From: CBDBEU01 sp965204565
GTDB lineage: Bacteria; Pseudomonadota; Alphaproteobacteria; Rhizobiales; TMED25
Assembly (NCBI GenBank): GCA_965204565.1
Contig: CBDBEU010000005.1
Coordinates: 1,922,001 to 1,986,000, forward strand
Length of the DNA: 64,000 nt
Direction: 5' to 3'
Part shown: piece by piece, positions 53,626 through 62,397 of the stretch
How the letters are laid out: each line of letters opens with the position of its first letter
Numbering within the stretch: position 1 is the stretch's first letter
Notes under the pieces: model-generated
Told to the model about the DNA's origin: nothing
Database searches by the model: none
What the model saw: only the letters and a program-made list of their open reading frames with translations
Position numbers and translations under genes: made by a program

Positions 53626-54564
53626 ATGTCCTACAAAACCGATCCTGCATTCATCCATGGTCAGATCGACCGCGCTCATCTGCGCCGCGAAGATGCGGCA
53701 TGGATCGAACAACAGCGCGCGCGGAAGCTCATGTGGTGGTGATTGCCGGCGATCAGCCGCTTTATGGCGAGGTGCCCAATCCGGGGCCGAGCGCATTGTT
53801 CACACGCCCGGCCGCCGATCAACTGGCGCCGGGGGCGGAGGAGATGTTTCTCGGCCTTGATACAACAGACCGCCCGATATTCGCCCGCATGGCGCCCCCA
53901 CTCGGTGATGATGGGCCGCCGGAGGGCACCAGCCAGGGCGACCTGCGCCGGATCGCGCTTGCCGGCGCTTTGCCGGAGGCGGAAGTCTCGCTGCTGGCGC
54001 TGGCGCGCTCCATGCTCTCCTGGCACCAGAGCCATCTCTTCTGTTCCAAATGCGGGGAGCCTTCGCAGATGGTGATGGGCGGCTTTCGCCGCGACTGCGG
54101 GTCGTGCGGGGCACAGCATTTTCCGCGCACCGATCCGGTGGTGATCACGCTGGTGATCGACGGCGAGGACGCGCTGATCGCGCGGTCGGAATGTCGTGCC
54201 GGGCATGTATTCAGCCCTTGCCGGCTTTGTTGAGCCGGGAGAGACGATCGAACAGGCGGTGCGGCGCGAGATCTACGAGGAATCGCAGATCGAGGTCGGT
54301 CGCATCGCCTATCACTCAAGCCAGCCCTGGCCTTATCCGTCCTCGCTGATGGTGGGCTGTATAGGCGAGGCGCTGAGCCGGGAGATCACCATCGATCCGG
54401 TTGAAATCGAGCATGCCATGTGGGTCAGCCGGGACGATGCGCGCGCAGCACTCGCCGGTGATGGCCCATTCAGAGCGCCGCAGCCGGTCGCCATCGCGCA
54501 CCATTTGCTGCGCAGCTTTGCAGAATCGAACACACTACCATTTCCCGGGCCATTTCCCGGTTGA
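53626..54564 (+). pseudogene. nudC: Frameshifted NADH pyrophosphatase (NudC)
   Basis: NudC cleaves NAD(H) and removes NAD caps from RNA. The gene is split over three frames. MSYKTDPAFIHGQIDRAHLR opens it. After a shift near 53720 come HVVVIAGDQPLYGEVPNPGP and the zinc ribbon CSKCGEPSQMVMGGFRRDCG SCG region. After a second shift near 54195 the Nudix box appears, ALAGFVEPGETIEQAVRREI YEESQI, with all three box glutamates and NudC-type SQPWPYPSSLMVGC. Two single-frame breaks in an otherwise complete gene mean either recent inactivation or sequencing errors. Confidence 0.85.
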
Positions 54565-54597
54565 CACCGATTGTTCAGCGCCGATGCGCCCCGTCCG

Positions 54598-55491
54598 TCA
54601 GGTGCGCGGGCTGGCGACATGGCGCTGATCGCCGATTTCTGCCTCGATCTGGGCTCTCAGCTCACTTGCCCGGTAGGCGCCAAGAATCTTGAGCTCGCTT
54701 GAGAAGAACCGGAGTTCCTCCAGCGCTAGGCGCACATTAGGATCACTCGGATGGGCTTCAATGTCGGCATAGAACTGGGCGGCGGCAAAGCTGCCGTCGA
54801 CAATGTAGGATTCAAGCTTGGTCATGTTGACGCCATTGGTGGCAAAGCCGCCAAGGGCCTTGTAGAGCGCTGCCGGCACATTGCGCACGCGAAAGATGAA
54901 GCTGGTGATGATGTCGTCGCCATCGGGCTCGGCATCGTCGGGCTCGCTCGCCAGAACGATGAAGCGGGTGGTGTTGTGTTCCGCGTCCTCGACATCGCTC
55001 CTGATGGTCTCCAGCCCGTAGGTCTCGGCCGCGAGTTCAGAGGCAATGGCGGCGATGTGGTGGTCCTTGCCTTCGGAAATCATGCGCGCCGAGCCGGCGG
55101 TATCAGCGGCGATGATGGGTGTGATGCCGAGTTCGCGGATCATCGCCCGGCACTGGCCGAGCGCATGGCCATGGCTCGTCACATGGGTAATATCGCTTTC
55201 GGCCGTTCCAGGCAGCACCAGAAGCTGATGGCGAATGCGCAGGAAATGTTCGGCGACGATATAAAGCCCCGATGTCGGCAGCAGATGGTGTATGTCGGCA
55301 ACGCGGCCTGCCAGCGAATTTTCGATCGGAATCATGGCATAGCGCGCATCCCCGCCGGCGACGGCGGAAAAGGCGTCTTCAAAGGTCTGCGCCGGCAGCG
55401 GCGCCATGTCGGGGAACAGCTCGCGGCAGGCAATGTGCGAATTGGCACCAAGCTCGCCCTGGAACACGATGGCATTGTGGTTGTCAGTCAT
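54598..55491 (-). CDS. pheA: Prephenate dehydratase
   Basis: Converts prephenate to phenylpyruvate in phenylalanine synthesis. The 297 residues include FQGELGANSHIACRELFPDM, PIENSLAGRVADIHHLL, the catalytic Thr-Arg-Phe in HNTTRFIVLA and a C-terminal ACT regulatory domain with GVNMTKLESYIVDGSFAAAQ. It follows kdsB with the stop and start overlapping by one base (TAATG) and is expected to be feedback-inhibited by phenylalanine through the ACT domain. Confidence 0.96.
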   Translation of the reverse strand: MTDNHNAIVFQGELGANSHIACRELFPDMAPLPAQTFEDAFSAVAGGDARYAMIPIENSLAGRVADIHHLLPTSGLYIVAEHFLRIRHQLLVLPGTAESDITHVTSHGHALGQCRAMIRELGITPIIAADTAGSARMISEGKDHHIAAIASELAAETYGLETIRSDVEDAEHNTTRFIVLASEPDDAEPDGDDIITSFIFRVRNVPAALYKALGGFATNGVNMTKLESYIVDGSFAAAQFYADIEAHPSDPNVRLALEELRFFSSELKILGAYRASELRAQIEAEIGDQRHVASPRT

Positions 55492-56264
55492 TAACAGGCC
55501 TTTTTATCACTCGCACAGGTGGCAAAAAGCTGGCGAGCGCGCTCAAGATCATAAGGCGTATCCACGCCAAGGGGCATTGTGTCAACGAGGGCGACGTCAA
55601 TCGTCATGCCAGCTTCAATGGCGCGCAGCTGCTCCAGACGCTCGCGCTGTTCCAGCGCCGAGGGCGGCAGGGACACAAAACGGGCAAGCGCTGTGCGGCG
55701 AAAGGCATAGATTCCGATATGGTGATAGAGCGCACCTTCACCCGATGGGATGCGGGCACGGGAGAAATAATGCGCGCGCGCCGATGAGCCGACCTCGCCC
55801 AGTGCCGCGGCAATCTTGACAACATTGGGATCATCGGCCTTACGTTCCTCGACGATGGTGCTGGCGAGCGTTGCGATATCGCCATCGCCATCGCGCAACA
55901 GCGCAATCAGGCAGCGCACCAGAGCAGGATCGAGGCTTGGCAGATCACCTTGCAGATTGATGATGATTTCCGCCTCGCCCGCAGGATCGGCGATTTCAAG
56001 CGCTTCGAAAATGCGGTCTGAACCACTGACGTGATCGCTGGCGGTGATCACCGCCTCTCCGCCAGCGCGGGCAATGGCATCGGCAATCTCGTGATCATCG
56101 GTGGCGACAATCACCCGGCCGCAATCGGCCTCACATGCGCGGTGCCAGACATGTACAATCATCGGCTCGCCGGCAATCAGCGCCAGTGGTTTGTCGGGTA
56201 GCCGCGTCGATGCGCGCCGGGCAGGAACCAGCACCATTGAGGGTCCAATTTCGCCTGCAATCAT
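55491..56264 (-). CDS. kdsB: 3-deoxy-manno-octulosonate cytidylyltransferase
   Basis: Activates Kdo as CMP-Kdo for lipopolysaccharide. The 257 residues show VLVPARRASTRLPDKPLALI, GRVIVATDDHEIADA, NLQGDLPSLDPALV and the YHHIGIYAFRRTALARFVSL region. The ATG at 56264 is chosen; a longer frame runs back through the divergent cytochrome start. It is translationally coupled to pheA and divergent from the cytochrome gene, as in many Rhizobiales. Confidence 0.95.
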   Translation of the reverse strand: MIAGEIGPSMVLVPARRASTRLPDKPLALIAGEPMIVHVWHRACEADCGRVIVATDDHEIADAIARAGGEAVITASDHVSGSDRIFEALEIADPAGEAEIIINLQGDLPSLDPALVRCLIALLRDGDGDIATLASTIVEERKADDPNVVKIAAALGEVGSSARAHYFSRARIPSGEGALYHHIGIYAFRRTALARFVSLPPSALEQRERLEQLRAIEAGMTIDVALVDTMPLGVDTPYDLERARQLFATCASDKKAC

Positions 56265-56429
56265 TCGTCCCCGCTTCCTCGCGTTTCTGTGGTTGCGCTT
56301 TGACGGTTGTTGGCTGTATTTTCCGCGACAATCGGGGAGGAGCCGGGCTGCGGTGTCGGTGTGTTCGGGGTTCTTCATACCGGCATTCGCAATTGTCGCA
56401 ATCACAGCTTCACTGGAACGTGTCCGCCG

Positions 56430-57065
56430 ATGGAAACCTTCGAGTTGAATAAGATCGCCGGAGCGATACTCGGATCCTTTCTGTTTATCATGGCTCTCGG
56501 ATTTGTCGCAGAAACCCTCTATGCACCTGATGAGCTTGAGCAGCAGGCCTATGTCGTCGAAAACGCCGAAGAAGACGGCGTGCATGGCGAGAAGGCCGCG
56601 GAAGACGAAGGCGAACCGCTGGCGGTTGTGCTCGCCGTGGGCGATGCCGAAAAGGGTCAGAAAAGTGCCAGGAAATGCGCTGCCTGCCACACTTTCGACG
56701 ATGGCGGGGCGAATAAGATCGGCCCCAATCTGCATGGCGTTATCGGACGTGCCAAGGGTGCGGTCGATGGTTTTGCCTATTCCGATGCCCTGCAAGCCAA
56801 AGCCGGCGAGAGCTGGACCTATGAGGACATGGCCGGATTTCTCGCCGCGCCTAGGCAATGGCTGCCGGGAACGACAATGGGATTTGGCGGCCTGAAGAAG
56901 CCCACAGATATTGCCAATGTGATCGTCTATCTGCGCTCGGTTTCACCTGATGCGCCGGCGCTACCTGAGGTGGAACAGCAGGCGGCGGTGGAAAGCGCTG
57001 AACCGGCAGCAGGCGCATCAGAGATTGGCGAATCGCATAGCGAGGATGCAACCGGGGGGCCATGA
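56430..57065 (+). CDS. cycM: Membrane-anchored cytochrome c (CycM-like)
   Basis: An electron carrier between the bc1 complex and oxidase. The 211 residues have an uncleaved N-terminal anchor (about 8-27), an acidic Glu-rich spacer, and a class I cytochrome c domain with heme motif CAACH (83-87) and axial Met in WLPGTTMGFGG. The heme domain is intact. The Ala/Glu/Pro-rich tail ends at a TGA just after a run of six G (57055-57060). One G fewer would extend it by about 40 residues of the same composition (HEAAEAATAEKMEVPETAPE). Confidence 0.88.
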   Translation: METFELNKIAGAILGSFLFIMALGFVAETLYAPDELEQQAYVVENAEEDGVHGEKAAEDEGEPLAVVLAVGDAEKGQKSARKCAACHTFDDGGANKIGPNLHGVIGRAKGAVDGFAYSDALQAKAGESWTYEDMAGFLAAPRQWLPGTTMGFGGLKKPTDIANVIVYLRSVSPDAPALPEVEQQAAVESAEPAAGASEIGESHSEDATGGP

Positions 57066-57719
57066 AGCAGCTGAAGCTGCCACTGCGGAAAAAATGGAAG
57101 TTCCGGAAACCGCACCAGAAGCTGCACCGGCACCGGTTACGCCGCCGGCAGCGGCTCCCGGGCCGGTCAGTCCTTACTGACCGGCTGATCACGGTTTCCA
57201 GCTACCGGGAAGGTCCGACTTCGGCTCGGAATCTGCAAATCTTGCCATGATGCAGGCCTTGCGGGCGCACCTGGCCGGTGACGGCGCTCGCATGAGCGTG
57301 ATGGTACATTACCAGACCCACATGTTACACGCGCCGCCGCGGTGCTTATATCGGCTCCAGGCGTAAGGGTGCCATCGACGTTCCGCATGAACCCGGGCCG
57401 GCATATCTCCAGGCTGGTATAACTTCAGCCCGCATTCCCCAGGTAACGTGACGTTTTCGCGCCTCCGACAGCCGGTAACATGTTATATTTCAGCATGTTG
57501 TGCGGGCTGTAGGGGGAGATCGCCCGCAGGGTGCCGGTCAGATCGAATTCCGGTTCAAGCCCGTTGCAACAGCCATAAATCGCGCCCGGTTCACGAACCG
57601 GATGCCCGAACCACGACACAGCCCGTCCAAGAGGCTTGATCCGTACGCAAAACAGCGGCAGCATGATCGAAATGGCATTGCAATTGGGGAATGTCGTTTT
57701 GATCATGGGAGGAGACCAC
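57066..57719. other. Region between cycM and dctP
   Basis: 57066-57180 is the out-of-frame continuation of the cycM tail. At 57435-57484 lies the third copy of the IS1380-type terminal repeat. On the minus strand at about 57500-57610 a short frame (VREPGAIYGCCNGLEPEFDL) reads like a gene fragment of unknown family. No complete gene is supported. Confidence 0.5.
57435..57484 (+). repeat. Copy 3 of the IS1380-type terminal repeat
   Basis: Same 50-bp sequence as at 34005 and 35155 (core GGTAACGTGACGTTTTCGCG), here without a transposase fragment beside it: a solo end. Confidence 0.8.
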
Positions 57720-58736
57720 ATGAAATTCGTCGCGCAACACCTCAAGGCGATTGCAGTTGCAGCCCTGATCGGACTGATGCCAGCAGGCGCCTTTGCGGAA
57801 GACTGGAAGTTCGCAATCGAGGAAATTCCAGGCTCGATCATGGATGCTTATGCTCAGGAATTTAAGTCGCGCATCGAAGCGGCAACCGATGGCGAAGTGA
57901 CCGTGACCGTTTTCCCGATGGGCACTCTGGGCACGCCAACCGAAACCGTTGAACAAGCAGCGGATGGCATCATCCAGTTCACAAACGTGTCTATCGGCAA
58001 CCTTGGCACCATCGTGCCAGAAAGCCAGGCTTTCTTGCTGCCATACCTACTGCCTTCCGACCCGGCCAAAATCTCCAACATTCTGAGCACCTCCGAAACG
58101 ATCTACGGCCCGCTGAATGACGATTTCCGCCGGCGCGGTCTTGAAATGATCACCATGTACTCGGAAGGCCCTCAGGTTTGGACCACCAACCGCGAAATCC
58201 GCACTCCGGAAGATTTCTCGAACTTCAAGATGCGAGTCATGGTTTCACCGATCCTGCTGGAAACCTACAAGAACATGGGCGCAAGCCCGACCCCGCTGCC
58301 ATTTGGCGAGGTATTCGGCGCGCTTCAGCTTGGTGCTGTAGACGGACAGGTCAACCCGATCCCGACCATCGAAGAAATGAAGTTCTATGAAGTAACCAGC
58401 CACCTCATCTGGGCCGGTGAGCAGGAGCTTGTCACCACCGTTATTGCCGGTTCCGACTGGTTCGAAACACTCACCCCGGATCGCCAGAAACTGGTGCGCG
58501 ACACCATGGCCGGCATGACAGGATTCATCGACGGCGTAGTCACCGACTTCAACCAGAAGCGCCTTGACATCATCAAGGAAGCCAAACCCGATATCGAACT
58601 GGTTGTTCTAACGGAAGAAGAGCGCGACGCCTTCCGGGCCCGCTCCGGTGACACAGCTGCAGCATATGTCGAAACAACAGGTGCCCGTGGACAGGAACTG
58701 TTGGACGCGCTGCAATCTGAGTTCACCAGCAACTGA
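57720..58736 (+). CDS. dctP: TRAP transporter solute-binding protein (DctP type)
   Basis: The periplasmic receptor of a tripartite ATP-independent transporter. The 338 residues have a signal peptide (IAVAALIGLMPAGAFA-ED) and the DctP fold: GEVTVTVFPMGTLGTPTETV, GIIQFTNVSIGNLG, TPEDFSNFKMRVMVSPILLE, PFGEVFGALQLGAVDGQVNP. The Arg that normally grips the ligand carboxylate is in KMRVM. GGGAGGAG lies before the ATG. The ligand is unknown. The partner membrane genes are broken or absent downstream, so the receptor may be orphaned. Confidence 0.93.
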   Translation: MKFVAQHLKAIAVAALIGLMPAGAFAEDWKFAIEEIPGSIMDAYAQEFKSRIEAATDGEVTVTVFPMGTLGTPTETVEQAADGIIQFTNVSIGNLGTIVPESQAFLLPYLLPSDPAKISNILSTSETIYGPLNDDFRRRGLEMITMYSEGPQVWTTNREIRTPEDFSNFKMRVMVSPILLETYKNMGASPTPLPFGEVFGALQLGAVDGQVNPIPTIEEMKFYEVTSHLIWAGEQELVTTVIAGSDWFETLTPDRQKLVRDTMAGMTGFIDGVVTDFNQKRLDIIKEAKPDIELVVLTEEERDAFRARSGDTAAAYVETTGARGQELLDALQSEFTSN

Positions 58737-58748
58737 TCACATGAAATA

Positions 58749-58780
58749 TGGGCTTCCCGCATTCTTTTGCGGGAGGCCCA
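58749..58780 (+). terminator. Strong hairpin between dctP and dctQ
   Basis: TGGGCTTCCCGCA pairs with TGCGGGAGGCCCA (13 bp, one G-T) around a 6-base loop, followed by TCCTTCT. Such hairpins between receptor and permease genes reduce downstream expression and stabilise receptor mRNA. Confidence 0.65.
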
Positions 58781-58799
58781 TCCTTCTGAGCGTGGTTAC

Positions 58800-59030
58800 A
58801 TGCAAGACAATGGGCGGATTCCATTCGGAATCCTGGGGAAAATAGACTCAGCCATAGGACGGATTGAAGTCTTTATCCTGAGTTGGGGCATCCTCTTGAT
58901 GGCCGTGAACACCATCGCCAACGTCTTTGGCCGCTACGTGTTCAGCCAATCGATCTACTTCTCAGAGGAATTGAACGAATTTCTGATCTTAGACAAATCG
59001 CAAATCAGTGTCCCAAACCATGGGGGCTAG
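58800..59030 (+). pseudogene. dctQ: Truncated TRAP small permease (DctQ)
   Basis: The 76-codon frame has the start of a DctQ subunit: one membrane helix (IEVFILSWGILLMAVNTIAN) and VFGRYVFSQSIYFSEELNEF. Then it departs from the family after LIL and stops at DKSQISVPNHGG. Normal DctQ proteins have four helices and about 160-190 residues. No DctM large permease follows; the next gene is unrelated. The transporter is therefore incomplete here. Confidence 0.8.
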
Positions 59031-59086
59031 ACAAAAGCGAAAACCGTCATTCAAGCGCCGTCCGGGTTTTGAGTCACGCATTGGCC

Positions 59087-59671
59087 ATGACAACCCTGGT
59101 GCTCGTATTCATCGGCCAGATGCTCCTGCCGGCTCCCGCTCAGCAATTCTCCAACGCCTATACAAGGCTCAATCTTGATCGCTGCCTCGATGTCGAGCGA
59201 CCGGGAGATAACAGTCCGCTACCGGCCTATCGCTGCAAGGGATTCAAGAATGCACCCGCGCACGACATCTATGTGTTTGAAGAGGATGGAAGATTTTTCA
59301 TCAGCTACGGGCGCGATGCCTTCAACCTGCGCGCCGCCAAACAGACACTTGGGCCCTATAATTCGATCGGCGACGACCTTGAATGGCGCCTTCAGCGCCG
59401 CGCTGGTCGATGGCAGCCCTTCGCACTGATTGTGCGTTATTTCACCGAAGTCGAGGACGAAAGCGGGCCTTATCGCGGCGAAGTTCTGGCGGTTATGAAG
59501 GTCGGCCGCAATGTTGGCTGCCACGCGGTCTATATCGACGCCGAAGCCAACACCAATGCCAATCGTCTTGCGCGTGAGGTAGCGGACACAGTGGCAAGGC
59601 GGTTCGATTGTTCGAAAGACGAGCCGGTGATTTATGGTGAGCGCGGAAGAAGTCTCGGGCCAACCTCATAG
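59087..59671 (+). CDS. Conserved exported protein of unknown function
   Basis: The 194-residue product has a signal peptide (MTTLVLVFIGQMLLPAPA-QQ). The mature domain has two cysteine pairs (RCLDVERPGDNSPLPAYRCK; GCHAV...RFDC) and conserved-looking blocks YVFEEDGRFFISYGRDAFNL, LGPYNSIGDDLEWRL and YIDAEANTNANRLAREVADT. Proteins of this pattern occur in Rhizobiales as hypotheticals. It is probably periplasmic with disulfides. No function can be given. Confidence 0.75.
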   Translation: MTTLVLVFIGQMLLPAPAQQFSNAYTRLNLDRCLDVERPGDNSPLPAYRCKGFKNAPAHDIYVFEEDGRFFISYGRDAFNLRAAKQTLGPYNSIGDDLEWRLQRRAGRWQPFALIVRYFTEVEDESGPYRGEVLAVMKVGRNVGCHAVYIDAEANTNANRLAREVADTVARRFDCSKDEPVIYGERGRSLGPTS

Positions 59672-59772
59672 GCTGCTCACAGAAAGTCTCAGCGAACCGC
59701 GCCGCATGGCCGGTCAGACGTAAACTCTATCGACATCTGCGGGCACCGAATTTCAGCCGTGAGACTGCTCGC

Positions 59773-60276
59773 TCAGCTCCACATATAGGCGTGCTTGTCG
59801 AGCCACACATCGCCCAGGCGCTCAACCGCGCGGGCATTCACCTTGCCGCCCATGGCGCTGTAAAACCCGCAGGCGCGCTCGTTTTCAGTCAGCGACCAGA
59901 CCACAAGCCCGGTCAATTTTTCGTGGGCAAGCCGGTTGCGTGTGGCTTCGAACAGTTTGCGCCCCAGACCGACGCCCTGAAATTCCGGGCGCATATAAAG
60001 TTCATAGACCTCGCCCTGCGCCAACCCCCTGACCCGGCCGGGGCCAAAACTGGCATAGCCAGCAAGTTCCCCGGCAAAATCAATCACCGCGATATGCCGC
60101 CCCCGGCGCAGCGTTCCGAGCCACCATATCGGCCCGCGCCGCGCAATGGTTCGCTCGATTTCCACAGCCGGAATGATGCCGAGATAGGCTTCGCGCCAAG
60201 CCAAAGCGTGGATGTCGGCGAGCGCGCCGGCATCACTGGGCAGGGCACTACGGATCTGGATCTCGGTCGTCGCCAT
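59773..60276 (-). CDS. GNAT-family N-acetyltransferase
   Basis: A 167-residue GNAT protein: RSALPSDAGALADIHALAWR at the N-terminus, ELYMRPEFQGVGLGRKLFEA as the acetyl-CoA pyrophosphate loop (Q/RxxGxG/A), and WSLTENERACGFYSAMGGKV as motif B. The acceptor is unknown. The ATG at 60276 is chosen over 60297 and longer frames because it matches the usual family start. It lies 112 bp downstream of argG on the same strand. Confidence 0.88.
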   Translation of the reverse strand: MATTEIQIRSALPSDAGALADIHALAWREAYLGIIPAVEIERTIARRGPIWWLGTLRRGRHIAVIDFAGELAGYASFGPGRVRGLAQGEVYELYMRPEFQGVGLGRKLFEATRNRLAHEKLTGLVVWSLTENERACGFYSAMGGKVNARAVERLGDVWLDKHAYMWS

Positions 60277-60387
60277 GATGGAACTGTAGCGCGCCATCGG
60301 AGCAGTTGAAACCGGACAATTGAGACCTCGTGGCGAAAATCCGGCGTTGCGGGCACGCTGTGGCGGCTGCACGACAACGACTGAAAT

Positions 60388-61605
60388 TCAGGGTTTATTT
60401 GCCGCGCGCCGTGCCAACAGCCTCAGCCTCAGCGCATTCAATTGAATGAACCCGGCCGCATCTTGCTGATCGTAGGCCTGGGAGCCCTCCTCGAAGGTCA
60501 CCAGATCCATGTCATAAAGCGAGTGCGGGCTTGATCTGCCAACCACCGAAACGCTGCCCTTGTAGAGCGTCAGACGCACCTCGCCGGTTACATATTGCTG
60601 GCTGTGGTCGATTGCCGCCTGCAGCATTTCGCGCTCGGGCGAGAACCAGAAACCGTTGTAGATGATTTCCGCGTAGCGCGGCATCAGCTCATCCTTGAGA
60701 TGGCCGGCGCCACGATCAAGCGTCACCTGCTCGATACCGCGATGGGCCGCCAGCAATATCGTACCGCCCGGCGTTTCATATATGCCGCGGCTCTTCATGC
60801 CGACATAGCGGTTCTCGACCAGATCCAGACGCCCAATGCCATTGGCCCGGCCCAGCTCGTTGAGTCTGGTGAGAAGTTCCGCCGGGGACAATTTCTCCCC
60901 GTCGATCGAAACCGCATCACCTTTTTCAAAGCCGATGGTGATCTCGCGCACCTGATCGGGCGCATCCTCGGGCGAGAGCGTGCGTTGATAGACGAGCTCC
61001 GGACTCGACTGACCGGGATCTTCCAGCAGCTTTCCTTCCGAAGAGGTGTGCAACAGATTGCCATCGACAGAGAACGGCGCCTCGCCGCGCTTGTCCCTGG
61101 CGATCGGAATTTGATGCTGCTCGGCAAATTCAATCAGTTTTGTGCGCGATGACAGATCCCATTCACGCCATGGCGCAATCACCTTGATATCGGGATCAAG
61201 CGCATAGTAGGCGAGCTCGAAGCGCACCTGATCGTTGCCCTTGCCCGTCGCGCCATGGCACACGGCATCCGCGCCCGTGGCATGAGCAATCTCGATCTGG
61301 CGCCTGGCAATCAGCGGCCGCGCGATCGAGGTTCCGAGCAGATAAAGCCCTTCATAAACCGCATTGGCGCGAAACATCGGGAACACATAGTCGCACACGA
61401 ATTCCTCGCGCAGATCTTCGATGAAGATTTCCCGAATGCCGAGCATCTCGGCCTTTTTACGCGCCGGCTCCAACTCCTCGCCCTGGCCGAGATCGGCGGT
61501 AAAGGTGACCACCTCACAACCATAGGCAGTCTGTAGCCATTTCAGGATGATTGATGTATCGAGCCCGCCCGAATAGGCCAGCACCACCTTTTTGATATCC
61601 GCCAT
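60388..61605 (-). CDS. argG: Argininosuccinate synthase
   Basis: Joins citrulline and aspartate with ATP. The 405 residues start ADIKKVVLAYSGGLDTSIIL, with the PP-loop SGGLDTS. ATGADAVCHGATGKGNDQVR, APWREWDLSSRTKLIEFAEQ and YETPGGTILLAAHRGIEQVT follow, all diagnostic. The ATG at 61605 is chosen, four codons inside the longest frame. Other arginine genes (argD, argF) are 48 kb away in this window. Confidence 0.97.
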   Translation of the reverse strand: MADIKKVVLAYSGGLDTSIILKWLQTAYGCEVVTFTADLGQGEELEPARKKAEMLGIREIFIEDLREEFVCDYVFPMFRANAVYEGLYLLGTSIARPLIARRQIEIAHATGADAVCHGATGKGNDQVRFELAYYALDPDIKVIAPWREWDLSSRTKLIEFAEQHQIPIARDKRGEAPFSVDGNLLHTSSEGKLLEDPGQSSPELVYQRTLSPEDAPDQVREITIGFEKGDAVSIDGEKLSPAELLTRLNELGRANGIGRLDLVENRYVGMKSRGIYETPGGTILLAAHRGIEQVTLDRGAGHLKDELMPRYAEIIYNGFWFSPEREMLQAAIDHSQQYVTGEVRLTLYKGSVSVVGRSSPHSLYDMDLVTFEEGSQAYDQQDAAGFIQLNALRLRLLARRAANKP

Positions 61606-61716
61606 GTGTGCCTGCATTTCCTTGCGAAAATCCGCCCGCTTATAGGTGCGCCGCGACTTGCGTGCAACCGGGCGTGCTGTAGGTTATACAATCGGGTCTC
61701 CCAATAGGGGTGTGTC

Positions 61717-62361
61717 GTGGAATTCTTGCCGACCCTGCCGGTTTTTCTCACCTTCACGCTCGCCAGCGCGGTTCTGATCATCACGCCAGGACCCGACATG
61801 ACGTTGTTTCTGAACAAAACCCTCACCCAGGGCCAGCGAGCCGGTATGGCCGCCATGCTGGGCGCGACCGCCGGCAATGTGGTGCATACGCTGCTCGCAG
61901 CTTTCGGCATCTCTGCGTTGCTGGCGGCCTCGCCATCAGCCTTTGCAGCCCTCAAACTCGTAGGTGCGTTCTATCTGCTGTGGCTCGCCTTTTCCGCCCT
62001 CAGGCATGGCTCGGCCCTGCGGCTCGATCGCAACCAGGGGGCGGCACGGCCAGTCCGTCACGTCTTTCTGACCGGTGTTGCGATCAATCTCCTCAATCCC
62101 AAGATCATTCTTTTCTTCGTGACCTTCCTGCCGCAATTCGTTGAAGCTGGCGACCAAAGCGCGCGCGGCAAGCTCTTGTTTCTCGGCCTTTACATGATCG
62201 CATTGGCACTCCCGAGCTGCGCGGTGATGATCCTGGCCGCCAACCGCATTGCGCGCCTCGTCCACCGCTCGCCACTCGTGACACGCGCCATTGACGGGAT
62301 TTTTGCTGGTGTATTTGCCGGTTTCGCCGCCGTTCTCCTGAATGAGCGGGCAGCGATTTGA
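61717..62361 (+). CDS. LysE/RhtB-family exporter
   Basis: A 214-residue inner-membrane amino-acid exporter with about six helices. Typical features are the N-terminal LASAVLIITPGPDMTLFLNK (PGP motif), GATAGNVVHTLLAAFGISAL and GVAINLLNPKIILFFVTFLP. The start is GTG. The substrate is unknown; divergence from argG might hint at amino-acid export, but this is only positional. Confidence 0.9.
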   Translation: MEFLPTLPVFLTFTLASAVLIITPGPDMTLFLNKTLTQGQRAGMAAMLGATAGNVVHTLLAAFGISALLAASPSAFAALKLVGAFYLLWLAFSALRHGSALRLDRNQGAARPVRHVFLTGVAINLLNPKIILFFVTFLPQFVEAGDQSARGKLLFLGLYMIALALPSCAVMILAANRIARLVHRSPLVTRAIDGIFAGVFAGFAAVLLNERAAI

Positions 62362-62397
62362 TCCCGCGCAGCGATCTGCATCAGCCCGAAATACGAG

